A stretch of 64,000 bases of DNA from JBBDMX01 sp040878035 (lineage in GTDB: Bacteria > Planctomycetota > Phycisphaerae > Phycisphaerales > Phycisphaeraceae), in NCBI GenBank assembly GCA_040878035.1, contig JBBDMX010000093.1, forward strand, positions 3,834 through 67,833. The letters are read 5' to 3'. The translations under genes were made by a program, and so were the position numbers. This document shows, in pieces, positions 1 through 8,235 of this stretch (position 1 is its first letter; the number at the start of each line of letters is the position of its first letter). The notes under the pieces were generated by a model, which saw only the letters and a program-made list of their open reading frames with translations, was not told the origin of the DNA and ran no database searches.

Positions 1-330
1 GGCGCCATCACCGACCACAGTCTGGACGTGTTGCGTGCCAATGTAGCGTTCATCGGCGCCGACGCCGTCGACGCGCAGGGCCACGCGTACAACGCCTCGG
101 CGGACATCGGCCGGTTGCTCACGCGCATGGCCGGGGCCGCCGACAAGGTCTACGCCGTGGCGGATCACAGCAAGGTCGGTCGGCGCGACTTGATGCGCTT
201 CGCCGATCTGCGCCTTTGGCAGGGCCTGATCACCGATACCGGTTTGGAGTCGAAACTTAAGCAATCGCTGGAAAAGGCGGGAGTTCGCTTGTATCTGCCG
301 GCAAGCGTCAAACAAAAAGGACGTGCGTGA
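1..330 (+). CDS. DeoR/GlpR-family regulator, C-terminal part
   Basis: The frame is open from the first base, so the N-terminal helix-turn-helix lies outside the window. The visible 109 residues match the end of the DeoR sugar-phosphate sensor domain: a segment reading NVAFIGADAVDAQG, then an A-D-H-S-K-VGR stretch equivalent to the family's ADSSKFG motif, and a closing LITDTGL. Such proteins usually repress sugar catabolic operons and are released by a phosphorylated sugar. Its stop codon overlaps the start of nagA, so it probably heads or belongs to the amino-sugar operon and may respond to an amino-sugar phosphate. The ligand is inferred from context only. Confidence 0.8.
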   Translation, partial: GAITDHSLDVLRANVAFIGADAVDAQGHAYNASADIGRLLTRMAGAADKVYAVADHSKVGRRDLMRFADLRLWQGLITDTGLESKLKQSLEKAGVRLYLPASVKQKGRA

Positions 331-1532
331 TGGGTGCGATGCTGATTCAGAACGTGCGTGCGATGCAGCCCGGCGAAGGCATCGTCGCGTCGTCGGTGTT
401 GATCGACGGCGGGCGCATTACGGCATTGGATCCGCACGACGTCGCGGCGGACGTCGCGCGTTTCGATGGCGATGGCCGGTTGCTCACGCCGGGGCTCATT
501 GACGTTCATATCCACGGCATCGAGCAACACTTTTTCGAGCAATCGCCCGAGGCGTTGGTCGCCGGCGTCGAGCGCCTGCCACGGTATGGCGTGACGACCG
601 TGCTTCCGACGTTGTACACCGTGATGCGCCGCGGCGCCTTGCCGCGGCTCGAAGCTCTGGGCGCGGCGCTGGACCGGTGCCGCGGCTCGTCGGCGCCGGG
701 CTTTCACCTGGAGGGGCCGTTCCTGGCGTTGCCGGGCGCGGGTGCCGCGACATTGCCCGGCGATCTGGTCTTGCTCGAAGAAATCCTGGCCGCGGCGGGC
801 AAGGTCCTCGCCATGTCCGTCAGTCCCGACACCCCCGGCATCCTGCCCCTGATCCAGCGACTGAGGGAACGCGGCATCACCGTCTTCCTCACACATACCC
901 GCGCCAGCGTCGAGCAGACGACGGCCGCCATCGACGCCGGCGCCCGGCACGCCACGCATTTTTACGACGTGTTCCCCTTGCCGCAGGAAACCGACCCGGG
1001 CGTCCGCCCGGTCGGCGCGGTGGAGACGATCCTGGCTGACCCACGTGTGACGGTGGACTTCATTGCCGACGGTGTACACGTGCATCCGATGGCCATTAAG
1101 GCGGCGCTGGCCGCCAAGGGGCGCCGCGGCGTCATCCTGATCACCGACGCCAATGTCGGGGCGGGACTGCCGGCGGGAACTTACGACACTACCTGGGGCT
1201 ATCGCGTGAAGGTCAGTCCCAGCAACGCGGCAAGGATCGACCTGCCCGGCGACCCGCGAGATGGGGGGCTGGCGGGCAGTGCGCTGACGATGAATGTGGG
1301 CATGAGCAATCTGCTCCGCTGGCTGGACCTGCCGGCGCACGACGTTTGGGCGATCGGCAGCGCCAATACCGCACGGATGCTGGGCATGTCTGATCGGGGT
1401 GAGCTGCGCGTCGGTGCGTCGGCGGACCTGGTGTTGTGGGACCAGGGCGGGACAGCGCTCTCGGCGGTGCGAACCTGGGTGGGCGGGCAATGTGTTCACG
1501 AACAACAAACGCAGGAGCGAGTGTGCCCATGA
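330..1532 (+). CDS. nagA: N-acetylglucosamine-6-phosphate deacetylase
   Basis: Amidohydrolase-superfamily enzyme that removes acetate from GlcNAc-6-phosphate in the cytoplasm. In this 400-residue reading the metal and catalytic signatures are present: H60-I-H62 after strand 1, E128 in HLEGPF, H189 in a THT motif, H210 in HATHFYD, H250 in DGVHVHP, and the general base D273 in ITDANVGAG. Length is normal for NagA. GTG at 327 directly precedes ATG at 330; an AAAAAGGA ribosome-binding site at 315-322 fits the ATG better. The gene overlaps the DeoR stop and its own stop overlaps the next start (ATGA), so the three are probably translationally coupled. The product feeds the NagB-like enzyme that follows. 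Confidence 0.92.
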   Translation: MGAMLIQNVRAMQPGEGIVASSVLIDGGRITALDPHDVAADVARFDGDGRLLTPGLIDVHIHGIEQHFFEQSPEALVAGVERLPRYGVTTVLPTLYTVMRRGALPRLEALGAALDRCRGSSAPGFHLEGPFLALPGAGAATLPGDLVLLEEILAAAGKVLAMSVSPDTPGILPLIQRLRERGITVFLTHTRASVEQTTAAIDAGARHATHFYDVFPLPQETDPGVRPVGAVETILADPRVTVDFIADGVHVHPMAIKAALAAKGRRGVILITDANVGAGLPAGTYDTTWGYRVKVSPSNAARIDLPGDPRDGGLAGSALTMNVGMSNLLRWLDLPAHDVWAIGSANTARMLGMSDRGELRVGASADLVLWDQGGTALSAVRTWVGGQCVHEQQTQERVCP

Positions 1533-2461
1533 GCCGATTCGAGTTTGAACCGTCGCCTTTCGTGCCGTTTCGTGACCGCCAGGCCATCGAGCGCTGCCGC
1601 CGGATCACGCGGAGCCAAATCACGCAGCATCCCAATCCCGACTTCCAGATCCGCGTGGTGAAGGACGACGAGATGTTGTTCCTGTGGGTGGCGGACATCT
1701 ACCAGCGATTGAAGGCTACGCGCGAGGCGGGCCGCTCGTGCGTGATGCTGTTGCCCAATCCCTGGCCGCGCTATCGCAGCGTGGCGAAGCTAATCAACTC
1801 GACACGGTTGGACTGTCGCCACGCGTGGTTCTTCGCCATGGATGAGTACGCGGATCAGGACGGCCGTGTGGCGCCGCCGGACTGGGAGTGGGGCTTCACT
1901 TGGGCCCTGCGCACGTTCCTGTGGGCGGAGATCGACGAGGACTTGCGGCCGCCGTTGTCGCAGGTGATCGGCCCGACTAACGAGAACCTGTCGCATTACC
2001 TGGACATGATGAACGACGCGGGCGGGCTGGACATCAGCTACACCGGGCCGGGATGGACGGGGCATCTGGCGTTCTGCGAACCCGACGCGCCGGAATTCGA
2101 TGCCTCACTTGAAGAGTGGAAGCAGATGGGCGCGCGCATCTGCACGCTCAGCCCGTTCACCATCGCGCAGAACTCGCTGCACGGCTGCTTTGGTTACAGC
2201 GGCGACCTGTCGCGCGTGCCGCCCAAGGCCGCGACCATCGGCCCCAAGGAAGTGATCGCCGCGCGGCATCGCTGGGAAACCGCCGGTATCACCGTCGCCG
2301 GCACCGCGACGAGCTGGCAACGCATGACCGCACGCCTGTGCTACCACGGCCCGGTCACGCCCCGCCTGCCCGCGTCGATCCACCAGACGCTGCGTACCGA
2401 CTGTTACCTCAGCGAATCGATCGCTGCTGACATTCAAGACACCTGGGATATCGGATACTAA
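1529..2461 (+). CDS. Glucosamine-6-phosphate deaminase-like (NagB family)
   Basis: A 310-residue sugar-isomerase-fold protein related to NagB, expected to turn glucosamine-6-phosphate into fructose-6-phosphate plus ammonia. The FAMDEY motif supplies D105, the equivalent of E. coli Asp72. The GHLAFCEP stretch supplies H179 and E184, equivalent to His143 and Glu148. The residue two before this His, Asp141 in E. coli, is T177 here (GPGWTGH rather than G-x-G-x-D-G-H). The protein is also longer at the N-terminus than canonical NagB. Start ATG 1529 overlaps the nagA stop, with AGGAG at 1513-1517; an upstream in-frame ATG at 1436 would overlap nagA widely and is not favoured. It could be a deaminase with altered chemistry or an isomerase for a related sugar. 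Confidence 0.75.
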   Translation: MSRFEFEPSPFVPFRDRQAIERCRRITRSQITQHPNPDFQIRVVKDDEMLFLWVADIYQRLKATREAGRSCVMLLPNPWPRYRSVAKLINSTRLDCRHAWFFAMDEYADQDGRVAPPDWEWGFTWALRTFLWAEIDEDLRPPLSQVIGPTNENLSHYLDMMNDAGGLDISYTGPGWTGHLAFCEPDAPEFDASLEEWKQMGARICTLSPFTIAQNSLHGCFGYSGDLSRVPPKAATIGPKEVIAARHRWETAGITVAGTATSWQRMTARLCYHGPVTPRLPASIHQTLRTDCYLSESIAADIQDTWDIGY

Positions 2462-2463
2462 CC

Positions 2464-3852
2464 ATGCCTGCTACTGCCGAAATGTTCTCTTCACTCGAAT
2501 GGGGTAGGGTTGATCTCGACACTGTGCCCCGCATGGTCACTCCGGCACCGGGCCCACAAAGCCAGGCTTGGCACGCGCGCTGTACCAAGCACTTCAAGGG
2601 TCTGTCGGGTCAGGTGAAGCTGTTCCCCGTCGCCTTCGAGTCGGGGCGGGGCTGCGTCCTGCGTGACGTCGATGGCAACGAGTACATCGACTTCTCCAGC
2701 GGCATCTACGTCACCACGCTGGGCCACTGCCATCCCAAGATCAGCGAGGCGATCGCCAAGTACGCCTCGACTCTGATGAATGCGCACGACTTTACGACGC
2801 CGATCAAGACGATGCTGTGCGAGAAGCTGGCCCAGGTGTTACCGGGTGACCTGAACGGCTTCCAGTTCTACGACTCGGGCACGACCGCGGTCGAGGCGGG
2901 CCTGCGCGTGATGCGTGCGGCGACGAAGAAGCACGAGATGGTGTCGTGCTTCTACGACTACCACGGCAAGACCTACGGCGGCGTGTCGCTGGGCCACATC
3001 CGCTCGTCCGTGTACGGCGCGGTGCGTGCCCCGGGCAGTCACATGGTGCCCCGGCCCGATGTGTATCGCCCCATGTGGACCAAACCCGACGGTACGATTG
3101 ACACCGACGCCTACCTGCGGTTTTACGACCAGTATCTGGACAAGGCGACGGTCGGCTCGGTCGCCGGCTTCTGCCTCGAACCGATCCAGGGCTGGGGCGG
3201 GTCGGTGATGCCGCCGGATGATTTCTTTCCGAAGCTGCGGAAGTTCTGCGATCAGCGCGGGCTGCTGCTGATGATCGACGAAGTGCTCACGAGTTGGGGC
3301 CGCACCGGCAAGTGGCTGTGCATGGAGCACTGGGGCGTCGTGCCCGATGTCGTCACCATAGGCAAGGGATTTGGCAACGGGTTCCCCGTGACCTGTGTGG
3401 CCGTGCGCGAGCCTTACAAGGAGAGCTTCGAGTCGATCAGTGCGTCGTCGAGCTATGGCGGCAACCCGATGGCGTGCGCCGCGGCCCTGGCGTCCACCGA
3501 AGTAATCGAGCAGGAGAACCTCAACGACTGGGCCGTCCACCTGGGCCAGGTCGCGCTCAAGCGCATGAAGCGCATGCTGACCGAGCACAGGATCGTTGGC
3601 GATGTGCGTGCCAAGGGCTGTCTCATGGGCATCGAACTGGTCAAGGACAAGGTGACGAAGGAGCCGTTCGACCGGGCAGGCGAACTCGTCTATCAGAAGG
3701 CCTTTGCCAAGGGTCTGGCGTGGATTCCAGCCGGTCACATCCTGCGCATGAGCCCGCCCATCGTCATGGACGAAGCCACGCTGCTCAAGGGTTTGGATAT
3801 TATTGACGAATCCATTGGCGAGGCCGCGCATGAATTGGGCTACGCCGGTTAA
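2464..3852 (+). CDS. Class III PLP-dependent aminotransferase
   Basis: A 462-residue fold-type I aminotransferase of the ornithine/GABA/glutamate-semialdehyde class. Visible hallmarks are the phosphate-binding DSGTTAVEAGLRV segment (137-149), the cofactor-stacking YDYHGKT region, D272 in IDEVLTSWGRTG that contacts the pyridine nitrogen, and the Schiff-base lysine K301 in TIGKGFGNGFP. The gene starts 2 bp after the NagB-like stop and lies 18 bp before glutamate dehydrogenase, so it is almost certainly co-transcribed. An attractive but unproven role is transamination of an amino sugar or keto-sugar, with glutamate recycled by the next gene. Substrate cannot be read from sequence. Confidence 0.85.
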   Translation: MPATAEMFSSLEWGRVDLDTVPRMVTPAPGPQSQAWHARCTKHFKGLSGQVKLFPVAFESGRGCVLRDVDGNEYIDFSSGIYVTTLGHCHPKISEAIAKYASTLMNAHDFTTPIKTMLCEKLAQVLPGDLNGFQFYDSGTTAVEAGLRVMRAATKKHEMVSCFYDYHGKTYGGVSLGHIRSSVYGAVRAPGSHMVPRPDVYRPMWTKPDGTIDTDAYLRFYDQYLDKATVGSVAGFCLEPIQGWGGSVMPPDDFFPKLRKFCDQRGLLLMIDEVLTSWGRTGKWLCMEHWGVVPDVVTIGKGFGNGFPVTCVAVREPYKESFESISASSSYGGNPMACAAALASTEVIEQENLNDWAVHLGQVALKRMKRMLTEHRIVGDVRAKGCLMGIELVKDKVTKEPFDRAGELVYQKAFAKGLAWIPAGHILRMSPPIVMDEATLLKGLDIIDESIGEAAHELGYAG

Positions 3853-3870
3853 AACGATCTGAAAGGTCTG

Positions 3871-5145
3871 ATGATGAATGGTGCCGTCACAGCGTCCGCC
3901 CCCGGAGTACAGGAAAGCATCACGGACATGGTCCACGCCATCGGGCTGCGCCTGGGTCTGGAGGATGTGGCGCTGGGGCGACTGCTGAGTCCCAAGGAAG
4001 TCATCAGCCTGCGCCTCAGCCCCAAGCTCAGCGACGGCAAGGTGCACAACATCGCTTCTTTCGTCGTTCGTCACAGCGATGTGCTGGGCCCGTCCAAGGG
4101 CGGCATCCGCATGGCCGCCACGGTCGACCTCGACCAGGTCTGCACACTCGCGCTGGAGATGTCGCTGAAAACCGCCCTGATCGACGTGCCCTTCGGCGGG
4201 GGAAAGACCGGCATCCGCGTCGATCCGCGCCCTCTGACGCCCGACGACAAGGAACACATCATCCGCAGCTTCGCCAATAACGCGCGGCGACACATCGGTC
4301 CCGAAGTGTACGTCCCGGCGCCCGACATGGGCACCGGCGAACGCGACATGGGCTACATCAAGGACAGCATCGCCTACGGGGAAGGGCACGCCACCACCCG
4401 CGGCTGTTTCGTCACCGGCAAGCCCCTGATCCTCGGCGGCATCCCCGGCCGACGCGACGCCACCGGCTATGGCGTGGTCATCACGCTGCGCACCCTCGCC
4501 CAACGACTTGGTCGCGACCTGCGACAGATGCGCCTGGTCATCCAGGGCTTCGGCAATGTCGGCTCGGTCGTGGCGCGTTGCGCCGCCGAGCAGGGTGCGA
4601 CCGTCGTCGCCGTCAGTGACGTCACCGGCGCGATCAGCGCCCCCGACGGCATCGATGTGCCCAGGCTCATCGCGCACGCCGATGCCGCCGGCGGCGTCTA
4701 CGGCTTCCCCGGCGCCGCCGCCATCGATCCGGAGGAGATCTACAGCCACGATTGCGAGGTTCTGGTCCCGGCGGCGATCGGCGGGGTGCTCAACGCGGCG
4801 CGCGCCGCCAAGGTGCGCGCCGGCATCGTCGCCGAGGCCGCCAACGGCCCGACCCTGCCCGAAGCCGACGCCGTCTTCGCCGATCGCGGCATCCTGGTGA
4901 TCCCGGACATCCTGTGCAACGCCGGCGGCGTCTTTGTCTCCTACCTCGAATACACGCAGGAAACCCAGCGGGAACAGTGGACGCTCCAAGAGGTCAACCA
5001 GCGCTTGGAGGGGCGAATGAACGCGACCTTGGCGCGCGTCTGGGACCGCGTGGATCGGCAGGCTGTGACCCCGCGCGTCGCGGCCATCGAGTTGGCGCTG
5101 ATGAAGCTGCACGAAGGCATGATCAGCCGGGGGCTGCTCTCATGA
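3871..5145 (+). CDS. Glu/Leu/Phe/Val dehydrogenase, probably glutamate dehydrogenase
   Basis: A 424-residue oxidative deaminase that interconverts glutamate and 2-oxoglutarate plus ammonia using NAD(P). The substrate region contains GPSKGGIR with a conserved lysine, and PFGGGKTGI, where the usual form is PFGGAKGGI. The Rossmann domain carries GFGNVG near residue 229, followed by the conserved EAANGPT and CNAGGV motifs. The length is typical of the hexameric short form. It follows the aminotransferase by 18 bp and overlaps the next gene by ATGA. In this operon it could assimilate ammonia released by the NagB-like enzyme or regenerate the amino donor for the aminotransferase. Confidence 0.9.
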   Translation: MMNGAVTASAPGVQESITDMVHAIGLRLGLEDVALGRLLSPKEVISLRLSPKLSDGKVHNIASFVVRHSDVLGPSKGGIRMAATVDLDQVCTLALEMSLKTALIDVPFGGGKTGIRVDPRPLTPDDKEHIIRSFANNARRHIGPEVYVPAPDMGTGERDMGYIKDSIAYGEGHATTRGCFVTGKPLILGGIPGRRDATGYGVVITLRTLAQRLGRDLRQMRLVIQGFGNVGSVVARCAAEQGATVVAVSDVTGAISAPDGIDVPRLIAHADAAGGVYGFPGAAAIDPEEIYSHDCEVLVPAAIGGVLNAARAAKVRAGIVAEAANGPTLPEADAVFADRGILVIPDILCNAGGVFVSYLEYTQETQREQWTLQEVNQRLEGRMNATLARVWDRVDRQAVTPRVAAIELALMKLHEGMISRGLLS

Positions 5146-6299
5146 GCACCAGGGCGGTCCGTTTCGGCATCATCGGGTGCGGGCTTATGGGCCGCGAGTT
5201 CGCCTCGGCGGCGGCACGCTGGTGTCATCTGGTCGATTCCCCGGCGCGGCCGGTGATCACCGCCATCTGTAACCGCAGCGACAAGCCGATGGCGTGGTTC
5301 ACACAGAACTTCGCCAGCATCGCCCTGGTCACGCACGACTACCGCCAGCTCCTGGCCAGCGATCAAGTAGACGCCGTATACGTGGCGCTGCCGCACCACC
5401 TGCACCAGGATACCTACATCGCCGCGATCGAGGCGGGCAAGCACCTGATGGGCGAGAAGCCCTTCGGCATCGACCTGGCGGCGAATCAGGCGATCAATGC
5501 CGCCATCGCGGCGCATCCGCAGGTATTCGTGCGCTGCGTGTCGCAGTTTCCCTTCTTCCCCGCGGTGCAGCAGATCGGCCGCATGATCGACGCCGGCGAC
5601 TTTGGCCGCATCATCGAGGTGCGGTCAGGCTTCCTGCACTCGTCCGACCTGGACGCCGACAAGCCCATCAACTGGAAGCGGCAGGTCGAGTTCAACGGGG
5701 AGTACGGCGTGATGGGTGACCTGGGCATGCACGCCTGCCACGTGCCGCTGCGCGCCGGCTGGCAGCCACGCAACGTCCGCGCCATCCTGTCCAACATCGT
5801 CACCCAGCGCTATCAAGCCAAAGGCGCCACGACCATGGTCCCCTGCGATACATGGGACAATGCCACGCTGTTGATGGAGGCGGTGAACAAGGCCGACGGC
5901 CAGGCGTTCCCGTGGACGCTGCGCACGCACCGCATCGCCCCGGGCGAGAAAAACACCTGGTACATTGAGATCAGCGGCGACAAGGCCAGCGTGCGCTTTT
6001 GCACGCGCGATCCCAAGCGGCTGGAGTTGCTCGCCTATTCCGGCGGCGAGCAGACCTGGCAGCAGATTCAGACCGGCTACCAAGCCGCGTATGCCACGAT
6101 CACCGGCCCGAACTTTGAGTTCGGCTTCACCGACGCGATCCTTCAGATGTGGGCCGCGTTCCTGCACGAGCAGGGCGGCGGCGAGCCTTCCCAGCCTTTC
6201 GCCGGTTGCGTGCGCCCCGACGAGGTGGCGGTGAGCCACCGGATCTTCACCGCGGCCCTCTCGTCCGCCCGGCAAGCCGCGACTGTGGACATCCCGTAA
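5142..6299 (+). CDS. Gfo/Idh/MocA-family oxidoreductase
   Basis: A 385-residue NAD(P)-dependent sugar dehydrogenase-like protein. The N-terminus has the dinucleotide motif FGIIGCGLMGREFA, followed by an MGEKPFG segment carrying the Glu-Lys-Pro catalytic signature of the family, and a C-terminal alpha/beta substrate domain. The start is the ATG overlapping the glutamate dehydrogenase stop; a longer open frame upstream is only the shadow of that gene. It closes the first plus-strand run and converges on the regulator at 6336-7340 with only 36 bp between them, where no clear terminator is visible. Substrate is unknown; context favours an amino sugar or its keto derivative. Confidence 0.87.
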   Translation: MSTRAVRFGIIGCGLMGREFASAAARWCHLVDSPARPVITAICNRSDKPMAWFTQNFASIALVTHDYRQLLASDQVDAVYVALPHHLHQDTYIAAIEAGKHLMGEKPFGIDLAANQAINAAIAAHPQVFVRCVSQFPFFPAVQQIGRMIDAGDFGRIIEVRSGFLHSSDLDADKPINWKRQVEFNGEYGVMGDLGMHACHVPLRAGWQPRNVRAILSNIVTQRYQAKGATTMVPCDTWDNATLLMEAVNKADGQAFPWTLRTHRIAPGEKNTWYIEISGDKASVRFCTRDPKRLELLAYSGGEQTWQQIQTGYQAAYATITGPNFEFGFTDAILQMWAAFLHEQGGGEPSQPFAGCVRPDEVAVSHRIFTAALSSARQAATVDIP

Positions 6300-6335
6300 G
6301 CGTGGGCAACTCCCGCCGTGAAAGCGACAGCCTGG

Positions 6336-7340
6336 CTACGTGGTCAGACGAGTGATTGGGTGGGGACGCAGGATCACCTGGATGGCGGTGGACAGGTCGC
6401 CGGCGATCCGGAGTTTGGCAATTCGCACGGTCGCCTCCGCCAAGGCTTTCCAGGGGATGGCGATTGAAGACAGATGCAGGGACTCGGCGATCGGTGCATC
6501 GTCAAAGCCGATCAGGCAGGGCGGCGCAACACCCAGGGACTGGCAGTGGATCAGCACCGCCTGGGCCAGACGATCGTTGCAGGCAAAGATCGCTTGCGGG
6601 CGCAGGCGCATGCAGCGGGCGGCGCTGGCCGCGGCGTCGTCGAGGTACCAGCTTGGCGCATGAACCAGTTTGGCGGGCCGGCGCTTCCTGAAGCCGCGCA
6701 CCCGCGCCTGGCTGCGGGCATCACCGCGCGGGCCGGCGAGTACCACACACAGAGCGTCGGCGGGGATGCGGGCGGCGACGATCTCCGCCGCCAGCACGCC
6801 GCCCAGCACATCGTCCACCGTCACCGAATCGATGCGCAGGGCTGACATGCCGTCGGGCGCCCGCTCATTGAGGAGCAGCGCATAGTCCCCCCGTGCGGCG
6901 ATGGCGTCCACCATGGCCGGCGCCTCCCAGAGGACGGGGTACCACCCGGGCGACACGGGTGCGATCTCCGGGGGCGTTGATTCGAGCAGGGCGACCCGGA
7001 CAGGCACGCGTGCCTGCGCCAGCGCCGACCGCAACAGGGCCATCAGGCGATATCCGAAACTTTCGGGGCGCCTGGCGCGTGCGTTGAACAGCAGATGCAC
7101 ACCTTGGAACCCGCGCGGCGCCCCAACGACAAAGGTCCCTGAATACGGTCGGCGGTCGAGCAGCCCTTCGGCGACAAGTTCGCGCACCAGCCGGTGTGCG
7201 GTTTGATAGCTCACGCCAAACTGTCCGGCGATGGCGCGATTGGACATGAATCGATCGCCCGGCCGGTGCAACCCGTCGCCCAGGCGCGCCAGCAGCTTCT
7301 GCTTCACGAGATCGACCAACATGCTGCGCGGCCGGGCCAT
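6336..7340 (-). CDS. GntR-type HTH regulator with sugar-binding domain
   Basis: A 334-residue chimera of a GntR winged helix (about residues 1-70, with RPGDRFMSNRAIAGQFGVS and a QTAHRLVRELVAEGLL recognition region) and a LacI/periplasmic-binding-protein-like effector domain. The second part has short matches to the LacI family, such as IFACNDRLAQAVL and LIGFDDAPIAE. Such proteins repress sugar genes until a sugar binds. It is divergently arranged with the SDR gene, and the 78-bp gap between them is AT-rich and contains palindromic sequence, so autoregulation and control of the rightward operon are likely. The ligand is not known. Confidence 0.85.
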   Translation of the reverse strand: MARPRSMLVDLVKQKLLARLGDGLHRPGDRFMSNRAIAGQFGVSYQTAHRLVRELVAEGLLDRRPYSGTFVVGAPRGFQGVHLLFNARARRPESFGYRLMALLRSALAQARVPVRVALLESTPPEIAPVSPGWYPVLWEAPAMVDAIAARGDYALLLNERAPDGMSALRIDSVTVDDVLGGVLAAEIVAARIPADALCVVLAGPRGDARSQARVRGFRKRRPAKLVHAPSWYLDDAAASAARCMRLRPQAIFACNDRLAQAVLIHCQSLGVAPPCLIGFDDAPIAESLHLSSIAIPWKALAEATVRIAKLRIAGDLSTAIQVILRPHPITRLTT

Positions 7341-7409
7341 GGCATTATCATATCAGTTTTTAAAATAATCGACACCTATTGTCACCCACCCGCTTCATGG
7401 CACGGTAGG
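7341..7409. promoter_or_regulatory. Divergent promoter/operator region, putative
   Basis: This short AT-rich island lies in GC-rich surroundings between the GntR-type regulator and the SDR operon. It contains TTTTTAAAATAAT, with TAAAAT at 7361-7366 as a possible rightward -10, and on the other strand TATGAT (7347-7352) very close to the regulator start. ATTAT and ATAAT halves flank a TTTTAAAA palindrome. An 8-mer, GGCATTAT, at 7341-7348 also occurs, on the minus strand, in the NAGLU promoter region near 26.8 kb. The assignment is an inference from composition and gene orientation. Confidence 0.4.
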
Positions 7410-7418
7410 ATGGCGGCC

Positions 7419-8225
7419 ATGGCGACCGATCAACTAAAAGGGCGCGCCCTGGTCATTGTCGGTGGAACCACCGGACTGGGGTTTTCCGCGGCCCGCGCGT
7501 GCATCGCCGCCGGGGCGCAAGTGGTCGTTTCGGGACGCCATGCCGATAGCGCGCTGGCCGCCGCCGAGGCGCTGGGTGACGCCGCCAAAGTCATCGTCAG
7601 CGATGCGACTGATCCTGCGTCCGCCCCGCTGTTGATCCAGGCATGCGTGGAGCGCTTTGGCCGATTCGACGGGCTTTACCACGTGGCCGGCGGCTCGGGT
7701 CGTCGCCAGGGCGATGGCCCGCTGCACGAACTGACCGATGATGGCTGGGCGGCGACGATGCATCTGAACCTCACCAGCAGTTTCTATTCCGCCCGCGCTG
7801 CCTGCCGCGCGATGCTGGAACGCAAGACGTCGGGCAGCATCCTGATGATGGGTAGCGTTCTGGGTCATTCGCCTTCGCCGCACTTTTTCGTCACGCACGC
7901 CTACGCCGCGGCCAAGAGCGCGCTGGTCGGCTTTGCGCGGTCCTGCGCCGCCCACTACGCCTCGGCGGGCATCCGCTTCAACGTGATTGCTCCGGCCCTG
8001 GTCGAGACGCCCATGTCGCAGCGCGCCGCGGGCGACCCCGCCATCATGCAGTTCATCAAGACCAAGCAGCCGCTGGATGGCGGACGCATCGGCACGCCGC
8101 AGGACCTGGACGGCGCCGTGCTGTGGCTGCTATCGGATGAATCCCGATTCGTCACGGGTCAGACCATCGTCGTGGACGGCGGCTGGTGTGTGAGCGAAGG
8201 GCAGATTCCTCGCGCAGAGCGATAA
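7419..8225 (+). CDS. SDR-family oxidoreductase
   Basis: A 268-residue classical short-chain dehydrogenase. It has a glycine-rich cofactor motif (GGTTGLGFSAA) near the N-terminus and a catalytic YAAAK after a preceding serine in the MMGSVLG strand; the C-terminus reads FVTGQTIVVDGGW, typical of the family. ATG 7419 is preferred over ATG 7410 because AGGA at 7407-7410 is then 8 bp upstream. It heads a plus-strand run that continues into the ROK kinase 10 bp downstream. It is likely to oxidise or reduce a sugar or sugar acid. Confidence 0.88.
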   Translation: MATDQLKGRALVIVGGTTGLGFSAARACIAAGAQVVVSGRHADSALAAAEALGDAAKVIVSDATDPASAPLLIQACVERFGRFDGLYHVAGGSGRRQGDGPLHELTDDGWAATMHLNLTSSFYSARAACRAMLERKTSGSILMMGSVLGHSPSPHFFVTHAYAAAKSALVGFARSCAAHYASAGIRFNVIAPALVETPMSQRAAGDPAIMQFIKTKQPLDGGRIGTPQDLDGAVLWLLSDESRFVTGQTIVVDGGWCVSEGQIPRAER

Positions 8226-8235
8226 GGGCACTGTG

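Noticed and set aside
165..1508. Long minus-strand open frame of 447 codons opposite nagA
   Set aside because: Arg/Asp/Gln-rich antisense shadow of a well-recognised gene; no family resemblance and no ribosome-binding site.
2839..5112. 757-codon minus-strand open frame opposite the aminotransferase and GDH genes
   Set aside because: High-GC antisense shadow; both plus-strand genes have intact family motifs throughout.
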